NCBI GenBank assembly: GCA_020634245.1
Contig: JACKCC010000029.1
Coordinates: forward strand, 1-51,003
Direction: 5' to 3'
DNA from: Ardenticatenaceae bacterium
GTDB lineage: Bacteria; Chloroflexota; Anaerolineae; Promineifilales; Promineifilaceae
DNA: 51,003 nt
The notes beneath the pieces are model-generated. The model was given only the letters and a program-made list of their open reading frames with translations, ran no database searches and was not told where the DNA came from. Positions 25,550-32,956 of this stretch are shown one piece after another; position 1 is the stretch's first letter, and each line of letters opens with the position of its first letter. Made by a program: the position numbers and the translations under genes.

Positions 25550-26476
25550 TTGAGCGAAAACGCAACCCAGAAAAATTGGATGGTCATTTTGACTATCTTG
25601 CTGTTGGGCGCGCTGGTTATCGCTGGCCCGCTGCTGACTGGTCAGATTGGCCCGGACGCGCAGAAAGTTCAACTGCCGCTGCCTTTTGCCATTGGTGGAT
25701 CGAATACTTTGGCTTTGGCCAGTTGGCAGGCCGCCCTTGGTCTTTTGGTTATCATTATTGGCGCTATTGCCATAGTTGGCGCTGGTATTTCGTTTCTTTT
25801 CTCCCGCGCCGAAAAGCAAACCGCTGACGTTTTAAACAGCAAAGAATTCCAGGCCAGCAAATCAGCATTCGATAAGTTGGATGCTGACAGAGTCAAGAAA
25901 ATGAATGAAGACCGGGAGACGGCTGCTCCTTCGCCGGTGCAGCGCCCTGGCTGGTCGGCAGTTAGCACGTCGTTGGTTGTGATTTTGTTTGCCGTGTTCG
26001 CCGGTATGCTGGTTAACAGTGCTTTTATCCCGGATGGTGAATATGTGGTAGACGGCCGTACCGCCAGCGGTATCAACGTCACTCTCATCTGGATTGCCCT
26101 CATTAGCTTTTTCATCATTATTGTGCGCAGCCGGCTGCTGCAAGCCCAGTCTGCTGAAAAACCAGTTTCCTGGGACATCGTCTGGATTACTGCGACCGGC
26201 TTGTTTGTTGTGGGGGCCGGATTAACCGCCGTTTTATACCTGTCTGGTCAGCCCGACGTAGAGCGCGCCATCAATTCGGCCGTGCCCGTCGTTGGCGGCT
26301 TTGCCCTGACGGCTTTGCTCATCCTGGCCTGGCGCATCCGCCCGCAACAATTCCAAGAAATCGAACAAACCGATAATAGCGGTATTCCTTGGGATTTTAT
26401 CTGGATTTTGATAAGCGGTTTGCTAGTCGTTGGCCTGGGCCTATCCGTTACTGCTTATCTCAATTCACCCTTCTAA
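25550..26476 (+). CDS. Seven-helix membrane protein upstream of the cytochrome oxidase cluster
   Basis: 308 aa from a TTG at 25550, chosen for AGGAGA at 6-nt spacing; an upstream TTG (25505) has none. About seven hydrophobic helices (near residues 8-30, 55-85, 130-155, 165-185, 200-220, 230-250 and 265-290), with a Lys/Asp/Glu-rich cytosolic loop (about 85-120). The phrases DIVWITATGLFVVGAGLTAVLYLSG and DFIWILISGLLVVGLGLSVTAYL are internal repeats about 75 residues apart. No family recognised. It lies 105 bp before coxB on the same strand, so a link to the oxidase is possible but unproven. Confidence 0.82.
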   Translation: MSENATQKNWMVILTILLLGALVIAGPLLTGQIGPDAQKVQLPLPFAIGGSNTLALASWQAALGLLVIIIGAIAIVGAGISFLFSRAEKQTADVLNSKEFQASKSAFDKLDADRVKKMNEDRETAAPSPVQRPGWSAVSTSLVVILFAVFAGMLVNSAFIPDGEYVVDGRTASGINVTLIWIALISFFIIIVRSRLLQAQSAEKPVSWDIVWITATGLFVVGAGLTAVLYLSGQPDVERAINSAVPVVGGFALTALLILAWRIRPQQFQEIEQTDNSGIPWDFIWILISGLLVVGLGLSVTAYLNSPF

Positions 26477-26516
26477 AATTGCTTTCACCTCTCATAACAA
26501 AACAATGCATCATTTA

Positions 26517-26564
26517 GTGCATTTCAATGCACTTCTCATTCTAGCTGTGGATTTTAATCCACAG
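26517..26564 (+). repeat. Twin palindromes in the cox leader
   Basis: GTGCATT-tc-AATGCAC (26517-26532) and CTGTGGATT-tt-AATCCACAG (26545-26564), two perfect hairpins or palindromic sites 12 bp apart, ending 17 bp before the coxB ATG. They could be operator sites or an mRNA leader structure; no T-tract follows. Confidence 0.6.
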
Positions 26565-26581
26565 ATGTCAGGAAAGAAAAT

Positions 26582-27667
26582 ATGAGTAAACGAAATCATT
26601 ATATTGCTGTAACAGCCCTGGTCATCGTGACATCCTTCATCCTCTACTTCATTTTGCGGATGATTTACACGCTGCCCATAGCGGCCAGCGCCGAGGCCAG
26701 GCCCATTGACCAGATGTTCACCGGTCATTTCATCGCCATCGCCTTCCTCTTTTCCCTCATCATGGTCTTCATGCTCTATTCGGCCGTTGTGTTCCGCCGC
26801 CGTCCCGGTGATGAAGAAGATGGTCCCCATATTCACAGTAATACAACGTTAGAGATTATGTGGACGATTATTCCCACCTTTGTCGTCGTCGGATTTGGTG
26901 TTTGGGGAACGATTACCTTGAATGGATTGGTCAGCGCCAAAGACAATGAGATGGTCGTCAAAGTAACCGGCCAGCAATGGTCGTGGAGCTTTGAGTATCC
27001 TGAACAGGAAGGTCTGACATCACCTAAACTGGTTTTACCGGTTGATCGTACCATCGTTTTGCAAATGGAATCCAAAGATGTGCTGCATTCTTTTTGGGTT
27101 CCGGAATTTCGTGTCAAGCAAGACCTGGTCCCTGGGCGGACGACGACTCTGCGCATTACACCAACCAAATTGGGCGATTACAAACTTCGTTGTGCCGAAA
27201 TTTGTGGCCTCAGTCATGCAAATATGATGGCCGATGTGCAGGTCGTGACGACGGCCGGTTTTAATTCCTGGGTGGAAGAACGGTTGCAAGCTCCGGTTTA
27301 CGCCGACATGACGCCGGAAGAACGCGGGGCGATTTGGTATTCAGCGCCGCCTGGCGGCCAATATGCGGCCTGTTCTGGTTGTCACAGCATTGATGGGAGT
27401 GTGATGGCCGGGCCGACGTGGCAGGGGATATACGGTCATGAAGTACAACTTACTGATGGCACGGCCGTTACCGCAGACGACGAATACATCCGCAATTCCA
27501 TCCTCAACCCCAATGCTCAGATTGTGGCCGGCTTCCAGCCCAACATCATGCCCCAAAACTTTGGCGACACCTTCGCCGCTATTGAGGCTGAAATTCAGGC
27601 CAGTGAAGGCATTCAAATTGATATGATCGCCGACATCATCGCCTACATGCAAACCTTGCAGGAGTAG
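26582..27667 (+). CDS. coxB: Cytochrome c oxidase subunit II with fused cytochrome c domain
   Basis: 361 aa. Two N-terminal membrane helices (about residues 8-28 and 48-72, plus a hydrophobic stretch at 90-112) precede the periplasmic CuA domain. CuA ligands: His in VLHSFWVPEF and the loop CAEICGLSHANM (two Cys, His, Met). A short linker leads to a class I cytochrome c domain with CSGCH haem attachment and the axial Met region PNIMPQNFGD. This is the caa3 type, taking electrons from the fused haem. First gene of the oxidase cluster; 8 bp before coxA. Confidence 0.97.
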   Translation: MSKRNHYIAVTALVIVTSFILYFILRMIYTLPIAASAEARPIDQMFTGHFIAIAFLFSLIMVFMLYSAVVFRRRPGDEEDGPHIHSNTTLEIMWTIIPTFVVVGFGVWGTITLNGLVSAKDNEMVVKVTGQQWSWSFEYPEQEGLTSPKLVLPVDRTIVLQMESKDVLHSFWVPEFRVKQDLVPGRTTTLRITPTKLGDYKLRCAEICGLSHANMMADVQVVTTAGFNSWVEERLQAPVYADMTPEERGAIWYSAPPGGQYAACSGCHSIDGSVMAGPTWQGIYGHEVQLTDGTAVTADDEYIRNSILNPNAQIVAGFQPNIMPQNFGDTFAAIEAEIQASEGIQIDMIADIIAYMQTLQE

Positions 27668-27675
27668 AAACGTCC

Positions 27676-29535
27676 ATGAATAAATTAACTATCTGGCTCA
27701 CCTCAGCCTACGTTCGCGGATTAATTGGTCAAGCCGTTGGCACCGCTTTGGGTATTGGCTTTATCCAAGCCATTCGAGGTATGATGGGATTAGAATACAA
27801 CATTGAACCCAGTGTTGTCTTCGGTGCGATTATCGGTGTTATCGGCTTTTTGCTGGCTGCTGGTGTCCTCACCGACTGGATCAAGTGGATTTTTGGCAAA
27901 AAGACACCCCTGAAACATGGCGTCCCCGAAGGCAAACCGGAATGGTCACGCTACCTCAATGTAGATGTGAACCACAAAGTCATTGGCATTCAGTACGGCT
28001 ACACCAGCATCCTTGTCTTGCTGATAGGCGGCTTGTTTGCCGTCCTTTTCCGCATTGAGTTGGCTGCTCCGGGAATGCAGTACCTGACCAATAATGAGTA
28101 CAACACCCTATTTAGTGCGCACGGTATCATTATGATTGCCAGCATCCTCCTAGGCGTGGGGGCGATGGTCAACTATCTGGTTCCGTTAATGATTGGCGCT
28201 CCGGATATGGCCTTTCCCCGCTTGAATGCGTTCAGCTATTGGGTCGGCGTCCCGGCCGTTGTTTTGATTTTGGCCGGCATGTTTGTCGGTGGTTGGGATA
28301 CTGGCTGGGTAGGTTACCCGCCGTTGAGCCTGCGCGCACCGCTGGGTGTGCAGTTGTTCCTGCTTGGGTTCTACATCAACGGCCTCTCTTCCATCTCCAG
28401 TTCAATTAATTTGCTGGTGACTGTGGCCACGATGCGGGCCAAAGGGATGTCCTTGTTCCGTATGCCCATCTTTATTTGGGCAGCAATTGCGGCTTCTATC
28501 ATCCAGTTTACGGCGACCCAAACTGTTGGTATGGCCTTGCTGATGGTGGTGACGGAACGGTCGATTGGTCTGAATTTCTTTGACCCGGCTGCCGGCGGTA
28601 ATCCAATATTGTACCAGCATTTATTCTGGTTTTATTCACATCCGGTGGTGTACGTCTTCATTTTGCCTGGCCTGGGCATCATCAGCGAATTGCTGCCGGT
28701 ATTCTCGCGTAAACCGCTGTTTGGCTACAAATGGATTGCGCTGTCCAGCCTGGGTATTGCCTTTGTTGGTTTCCTGGTTTGGGCGCACCACATGTTCGTT
28801 TCCGGCATGAGTGATTCTCTGCGTATTCCCTTTATGATTTCGACGATGTTTGTGGCTATTCCTACTGGGGTGAAGTTCTTCAGTTGGGTAGCGACGATGT
28901 GGGAAGGCAAGTTATCCTTTGAAACCCCGATGCTGTTCGTCCTTGGCGCGATCTCGGTCTTCCTCATTGGCGGGGTTACCGGCCCGATTTTGGGTACGAT
29001 TCCAACGGATTTGCATTTGCATGACAGTTATTGGGTTGTGGGGCATTTCCATTCGACCATGTTTGGCGGGTTTATATTTCCATTCTTTGCGGCCGTTTAC
29101 TATTGGTATCCCAAAATTACGGGCCGCATGTACAAGGAATCGTTGGGTAAATTGCACTTCTGGTTGATGACTCCGGCTTTTTGGCTGATGAGCCTGGGAC
29201 AGATGCGCATTGGTCTATTGGGGATGCGCCGCCGTATTGCTGACTACGATCCGGCCCTGGGTATTCAGACAACGCAGGTGTTAATTACGGTAGCGGCTTT
29301 GGTTATTGGTTGGGCCGTATTAATTATGGCTTACAATCTGATAAGCAGTGCCCGCAGCCAGGAAAAAGCGGCCACCAATCCCTGGGGTTCCCGCTCGCCG
29401 GAATGGCAGATTCCCTATCCGGTGCCGGAATTTAATTATGATGTGCCGTTTGAGGTAGTTGGCGACCCGTATGATTATGGGCTGGCAGGGTCCAAATATA
29501 CCCAAGCCATACGTATGCCAGCGGCTGGAGACTAG
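27676..29535 (+). CDS. coxA: Cytochrome c oxidase subunit I
   Basis: 619 aa, twelve or more helices, with an extra N-terminal pair (about residues 12-75) before the conserved core. Haem a ligand in LFSAHGIIM. CuB site: FYSHPVVYVFILP (His and the cross-linked Tyr) and WAHHMFVSGM. Haem a3 and a ligands in LHDSYWVVGHFHSTMFGG. The YSHPxV sequence replaces the GHPEV Glu of A1 oxidases and defines the A2 type, where Tyr-Ser serves the D-channel. It reduces O2 to water and pumps protons. The stop (TAG, 29533-29535) falls inside a short repeat array. Confidence 0.98.
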   Translation: MNKLTIWLTSAYVRGLIGQAVGTALGIGFIQAIRGMMGLEYNIEPSVVFGAIIGVIGFLLAAGVLTDWIKWIFGKKTPLKHGVPEGKPEWSRYLNVDVNHKVIGIQYGYTSILVLLIGGLFAVLFRIELAAPGMQYLTNNEYNTLFSAHGIIMIASILLGVGAMVNYLVPLMIGAPDMAFPRLNAFSYWVGVPAVVLILAGMFVGGWDTGWVGYPPLSLRAPLGVQLFLLGFYINGLSSISSSINLLVTVATMRAKGMSLFRMPIFIWAAIAASIIQFTATQTVGMALLMVVTERSIGLNFFDPAAGGNPILYQHLFWFYSHPVVYVFILPGLGIISELLPVFSRKPLFGYKWIALSSLGIAFVGFLVWAHHMFVSGMSDSLRIPFMISTMFVAIPTGVKFFSWVATMWEGKLSFETPMLFVLGAISVFLIGGVTGPILGTIPTDLHLHDSYWVVGHFHSTMFGGFIFPFFAAVYYWYPKITGRMYKESLGKLHFWLMTPAFWLMSLGQMRIGLLGMRRRIADYDPALGIQTTQVLITVAALVIGWAVLIMAYNLISSARSQEKAATNPWGSRSPEWQIPYPVPEFNYDVPFEVVGDPYDYGLAGSKYTQAIRMPAAGD

Positions 29536-29563
29536 AGACGACAAGACTGGAGACGACAAGACT
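29528..29563 (+). repeat. AGAC word array between coxA and coxD
   Basis: AGAC occurs at 29529, 29536, 29544, 29551 and 29559 (spacing 7, 8, 7, 8), so GAGACGACAAGACT appears twice in tandem. The array covers the coxA stop and runs to the coxD ATG, where its GGAG may double as ribosome site. The same word family reappears at 30422-30468. Confidence 0.7.
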
Positions 29564-29767
29564 ATGAATGAAAAGAAAGCGGCGGCTTATCGCCAGGGCA
29601 TGATTACGATTGGGATTTTATTCGTATTGACGGTGATCGAATTCTGGATTGGCGTCAATGTGGAAAGCCGGTTGGTTTTGATATTCATTATCGGTTTATT
29701 GAAAGCCGGGATTATTGTGCAGAATTTTATGCACATTTACCGATTGTGGAATGAGGAGAGTCATTGA
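29564..29767 (+). CDS. Cytochrome c oxidase subunit IV (CyoD/COX4-pro type)
   Basis: 67 aa from the ATG at 29564. Two helices (about residues 12-32 and 36-56) with the family pattern GILFVLTVIEFWIGV and the conserved KAGIIVQNFMHIYRLW. A small accessory subunit of bacterial haem-copper oxidases. Its TGA shares one base with the next ATG (TGATG), so translation with subunit III is coupled. Confidence 0.9.
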   Translation: MNEKKAAAYRQGMITIGILFVLTVIEFWIGVNVESRLVLIFIIGLLKAGIIVQNFMHIYRLWNEESH

Positions 29768-30396
29768 TGAGCGCAGTAACTGCCCATGAAGAACATGTAA
29801 GTCATGAGCCGCCGTATGCCGTTCAGTTACGGAGCAACCGGCTTGGTTTGTGGTTGTTTTTCTTTTCGGAAATATTTTTGTTTGCGGCGCTGCTGGTGGC
29901 TCGCTTTGTGTTGTGGGGCAATACCCGGCCGGAATTGAGCCAGGAGATTGGCCTGGTGGCGACCAGTGTGCTGCTGTTGAGCAGTTTTGCTGTGAACCGG
30001 GCTGAAGCCGGTATGGCCCACGGTGATCGCCAGACGTTCAAAGTGTGGATGTTGATTGCCGCTTTGCTGGGAACGCTATTCTTTATCGGCGTGGTGTTCA
30101 TGGAATGGAATGTCTTGGGCTTGCAGGGTGAGATCGCCGGTATTGAGTTGTTTGGCCATTTGAAGCCGACTGATGGTGTGTTTGGTGCGGTTTTTTATGC
30201 GATGACGGGGATGCACACGCTGCACGTGGTGAGTGGGGTTGTTTTGCTGTTGATTGTGTGGAATAACGGCCGTAAAGGTCACTTCTCTTCCGATAAATAT
30301 TGGGGCGTGGAAGGGGCAGCTCTGTACTGGCATTACGTGGACGTCATTTGGGTCTTTTACTACCCGGCGCTATATTTGATAGGGAATTTGAAATAA
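29767..30396 (+). CDS. coxC: Cytochrome c oxidase subunit III
   Basis: 209 aa from the ATG at 29767. Five helices; the typical entry WLFFFSEIFLFAALLVARF, the middle block FGAVFYAMTGMHTLHVVSG and the end LYWHYVDVIWVFYYPALYLIG are all present. A core subunit that binds subunit I without metals. Confidence 0.95.
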   Translation: MSAVTAHEEHVSHEPPYAVQLRSNRLGLWLFFFSEIFLFAALLVARFVLWGNTRPELSQEIGLVATSVLLLSSFAVNRAEAGMAHGDRQTFKVWMLIAALLGTLFFIGVVFMEWNVLGLQGEIAGIELFGHLKPTDGVFGAVFYAMTGMHTLHVVSGVVLLLIVWNNGRKGHFSSDKYWGVEGAALYWHYVDVIWVFYYPALYLIGNLK

Positions 30397-30421
30397 TTTT
30401 AATGATGGGGAGTTAGCGCGT

Positions 30422-30468
30422 GGAGGCTAAAGACTGGAGACTTTTTTAGTCTTTAATCTCTAGTCTCC
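30422..30468 (+). repeat. Heptamer-register inverted array between coxC and ctaG
   Basis: Three 7-mers (GGAGGCT, AAAGACT, GGAGACT; 30422-30442), a TTTTT loop, then three inverted 7-mers (AGTCTTT, AATCTCT, AGTCTCC; 30448-30468), all in strict 7-nt register. It forms an imperfect 21-bp stem with no T-tract behind it. The words match those at 29528-29563. Confidence 0.75.
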
Positions 30469-30492
30469 AATCCCTAATCACCAAAGGCATAA

Positions 30493-31422
30493 ATGGATCC
30501 AATTTTGAAGGCCGCGCTTTCCTCTTGGGATTGGCGGCCTAGTGTTATTTTTACGCTGTTGTCAGCCGGAATGCTTTTTATCACTGGCTGGCGGCGGCTG
30601 CGACGGCGTACGTCAAAGGTGCAGCATGCCGGTGATGGCTGGCAAGTGGCGGCCGTCTGGAGGCCGATTTCTTATCTGGCCGGGCTGGTTTTTATTGGTT
30701 TGGCGCTGATGTCGCCGCTAGATGTGTTGAGTTCGCAGTTGTTTTCGATGCATATGATTCAGCATTTGCTGCTTATTATGATTGCGCCGCCACTGCTGTT
30801 GATTGCTAATCCGATGCCAATTATGTTGTGGGGGCTGCCTCGTAAGTGGCGGTTAAAAATTGGGCGGGGATTGGCGCGGCTGTTAAATGGCAAATCGATT
30901 TTCCGGCAGTATTTGCGCAAAGCGACGACACCGGGTGTGGTGTGGATGATCTGGCTGGTGGCGATTATTGGCTGGCACGACCCGAATGCGTACAATGCGG
31001 CGCTGCGCAGCAATTTTGTCCATGATATTGAGCATCTGACGTTCTTTTTTGGCGGCATGTTGTTTTGGTGGCATGTGACGGGAGCTGGGCCGCGCATTCA
31101 TAAGCAGTTTGGCCTGATTGGGCGGACAGCGTTTGCGTTATCGGCCGTTCCCCCCAATATGCTTACCGGTGCGGTTATTGCTTTTGCTCAGGAACCGATT
31201 TACACCTATTACACTAACGTGCCGCGCCTGATGGGACTGTCGGTGATGGAAGACCAGCAGTTAAGCGGTGTGATTATGTGGGTTCCGGGCAGTATGATGT
31301 ACATTATCGCTGCGCTGGTATTGATCAGCCGGTTATTGCAGGGAGAATCGCGCAAACCGCCTCTTCCTGAGGCGTCGTGGGGCAGTGATGAGGCGCTGAT
31401 TGCGCCAGGATTGAAAAAATGA
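30493..31422 (+). CDS. ctaG: Cytochrome oxidase assembly protein CtaG (caa3 type)
   Basis: 309 aa, about seven helices. Family blocks: DVLSSQLFSMHMIQHLLLIMIAPPLLL, WHDPNAYNAALRSNFVHDIEHLTFFFGGMLFWWHV and DQQLSGVIMWVPGSMMYIIAALVLISRLL. Several His residues in these helices fit copper handling. It is required for caa3 oxidase assembly in Bacillus. It overlaps the SURF1 gene by 4 bp. Confidence 0.94.
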   Translation: MDPILKAALSSWDWRPSVIFTLLSAGMLFITGWRRLRRRTSKVQHAGDGWQVAAVWRPISYLAGLVFIGLALMSPLDVLSSQLFSMHMIQHLLLIMIAPPLLLIANPMPIMLWGLPRKWRLKIGRGLARLLNGKSIFRQYLRKATTPGVVWMIWLVAIIGWHDPNAYNAALRSNFVHDIEHLTFFFGGMLFWWHVTGAGPRIHKQFGLIGRTAFALSAVPPNMLTGAVIAFAQEPIYTYYTNVPRLMGLSVMEDQQLSGVIMWVPGSMMYIIAALVLISRLLQGESRKPPLPEASWGSDEALIAPGLKK

Positions 31423-32150
31423 GCCGAATTTTATCTGTGGGGCGGGTGTTGGTCAGCCGGCAATGGCTGCTGCCAACGCTGGCGGTAATTGCCGGGATGA
31501 TTTTTCTGGCGCGCCTGGGGTTTTGGCAGTTGGATCGTCTGGATCAGCGGCGGGAAAAGAATGCCGCATTGATTGCCGCGCTGGAATCGGCGCCGGTGGA
31601 TTTGAATGAAACGGCGCTGCCGGATGATTTGAATTCGTTGAAGGATCGGGATGCAGTGGCGCGGGGCGCGTTTGATTTTGCTTACCAGGGGATTGTGAAG
31701 CTGCAAATTTTCCAGGGCCAACCGGGTGTTGATTTGGTTGCACCGTTGGTGTTGGCTGATGGGGAAACGGCCGTTCTCGTGGATCGAGGCTGGGTTCCCG
31801 AAGTAGACAACTACACTGTATACAACGAGCCAGGTGAGCAAACAATCAGCGGCTATATTGCCTTAACGCAAACCCTCAACCGGGCCGGAGCCTCCAGCGC
31901 TGCCGATAACCTGGAATGGTATCGGGTAGATATAGCCGCCATCCAGACACAAATGCCCTACAAATTGCTGCCGGTGTACATTAAACAAGCGCCAGGCGAG
32001 GATAATCAACAGCCGCCGCTGCGCAGTGAGCGGGAAGTTGATTTGTCGGAAGGGCCACATTTGGGTTATGCGATCCAGTGGTTTTTGTTTAGCACGATTT
32101 TAGGTGTGATGTATATTGCGTTGGTAAATAAGGAATTGGGGAAGAAATGA
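31419..32150 (+). CDS. SURF1-family oxidase assembly protein
   Basis: 243 aa. Two helices: N-terminal (about residues 14-32) leading into FLARLGFWQLDRLDQRREKN, and C-terminal LGYAIQWFLFSTILGVMYIALV. The periplasmic part carries VLVDRGWVPEVDNY. SURF1 assists haem a insertion into subunit I. It overlaps its neighbours by 4 bp on both sides. Confidence 0.95.
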   Translation: MSRILSVGRVLVSRQWLLPTLAVIAGMIFLARLGFWQLDRLDQRREKNAALIAALESAPVDLNETALPDDLNSLKDRDAVARGAFDFAYQGIVKLQIFQGQPGVDLVAPLVLADGETAVLVDRGWVPEVDNYTVYNEPGEQTISGYIALTQTLNRAGASSAADNLEWYRVDIAAIQTQMPYKLLPVYIKQAPGEDNQQPPLRSEREVDLSEGPHLGYAIQWFLFSTILGVMYIALVNKELGKK

Positions 32151-32671
32151 AACGGTTGGCTGGTTTGTTGGTTGGTTTGGTGATGTTGGTGGGGGGGATA
32201 CGGCCGTTACATGCCCACGGTGGCGGCGAAATCAAAATCGGCCGGGAACCAGTTGGCCCTTACAAGCTCACCGTCTGGATGAATCCGCCCCAGGCTCAGC
32301 CGGGTGAAACCATCCACATCACCGTAGGCGCTTTAGCCGAAGACGATTCCCCACTTCTTGACGCCGAGATGCTGGTGACAATGACAGACGTTAGCGGCGC
32401 AATTGTCATTACCAAACCGGCTACCAACCAACAAGCTACTAACAAACTGTTTTACGAAACCGATTTCCCGGCCCCGGACGAAGGGCTGTACGAAATCAGC
32501 GTGTCTATGACCAGGGGCGACGTTTCCGGCCAGGTTGCTTTCCAAACTGAAATCCAGACCACTCGCGGCGTCAACTGGCTGGTTGTCGGCTTTGTGGGAA
32601 TTGGAGTGGTACTGGCCGGCGCGCTCTTCCTGGCCAGTCGCAATGTCAAAATCGAGCCAGATATTCACTGA
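32147..32671 (+). CDS. Secreted/anchored YtkA-FixH-like protein of the oxidase cluster
   Basis: 174 aa. Signal peptide (about residues 1-23, cut near LHAHGGG), an Ig-like beta domain (about 35-130; KLTVWMNPPQAQPGETIHITV ... EGLYEISVSMTRGDVSGQVAF) and a C-terminal membrane helix (about 145-163). The His-rich mature N-terminus could bind metal. Domain type and position after SURF1 suggest a role in copper delivery or oxidase maturation; this is inference. Confidence 0.8.
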   Translation: MKRLAGLLVGLVMLVGGIRPLHAHGGGEIKIGREPVGPYKLTVWMNPPQAQPGETIHITVGALAEDDSPLLDAEMLVTMTDVSGAIVITKPATNQQATNKLFYETDFPAPDEGLYEISVSMTRGDVSGQVAFQTEIQTTRGVNWLVVGFVGIGVVLAGALFLASRNVKIEPDIH

Positions 32672-32847
32672 ATAACACCCGTCCCAACCTGTTAGATGGC
32701 TGACGGCAAATAGCCGGAGTCGTAAATATCATACCAGAAACCATTTCCTGGTTATCGAACTACTCGCCATTACAAATAATCTCTTGCCCAAGATAAAAAT
32801 TGAAAATCCGCCCAATTCCGGCTGCTGTAAAACTGTGACATTGATGG

Positions 32848-32877
32848 TTGTAATAATCAGAACGGTTCGATTATAAT
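32848..32877 (+). promoter_or_regulatory. Promoter upstream of the kinase-pseudokinase gene
   Basis: TTGTAA (32848-32853), 18-nt spacer, TATAAT (32872-32877). A second possible extended -10, TGGTATACG, lies at 32916-32924, closer to the ATG at 32957. The rest of 32672-32956 shows no gene or strong hairpin. Confidence 0.5.
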
Positions 32878-32956
32878 GAGAGTCGTATGGCGTAGGAAAT
32901 TGGTACTATTCGTATTGGTATACGCGCGGTGCGCATACTGATGTGTCAAATTCAGG

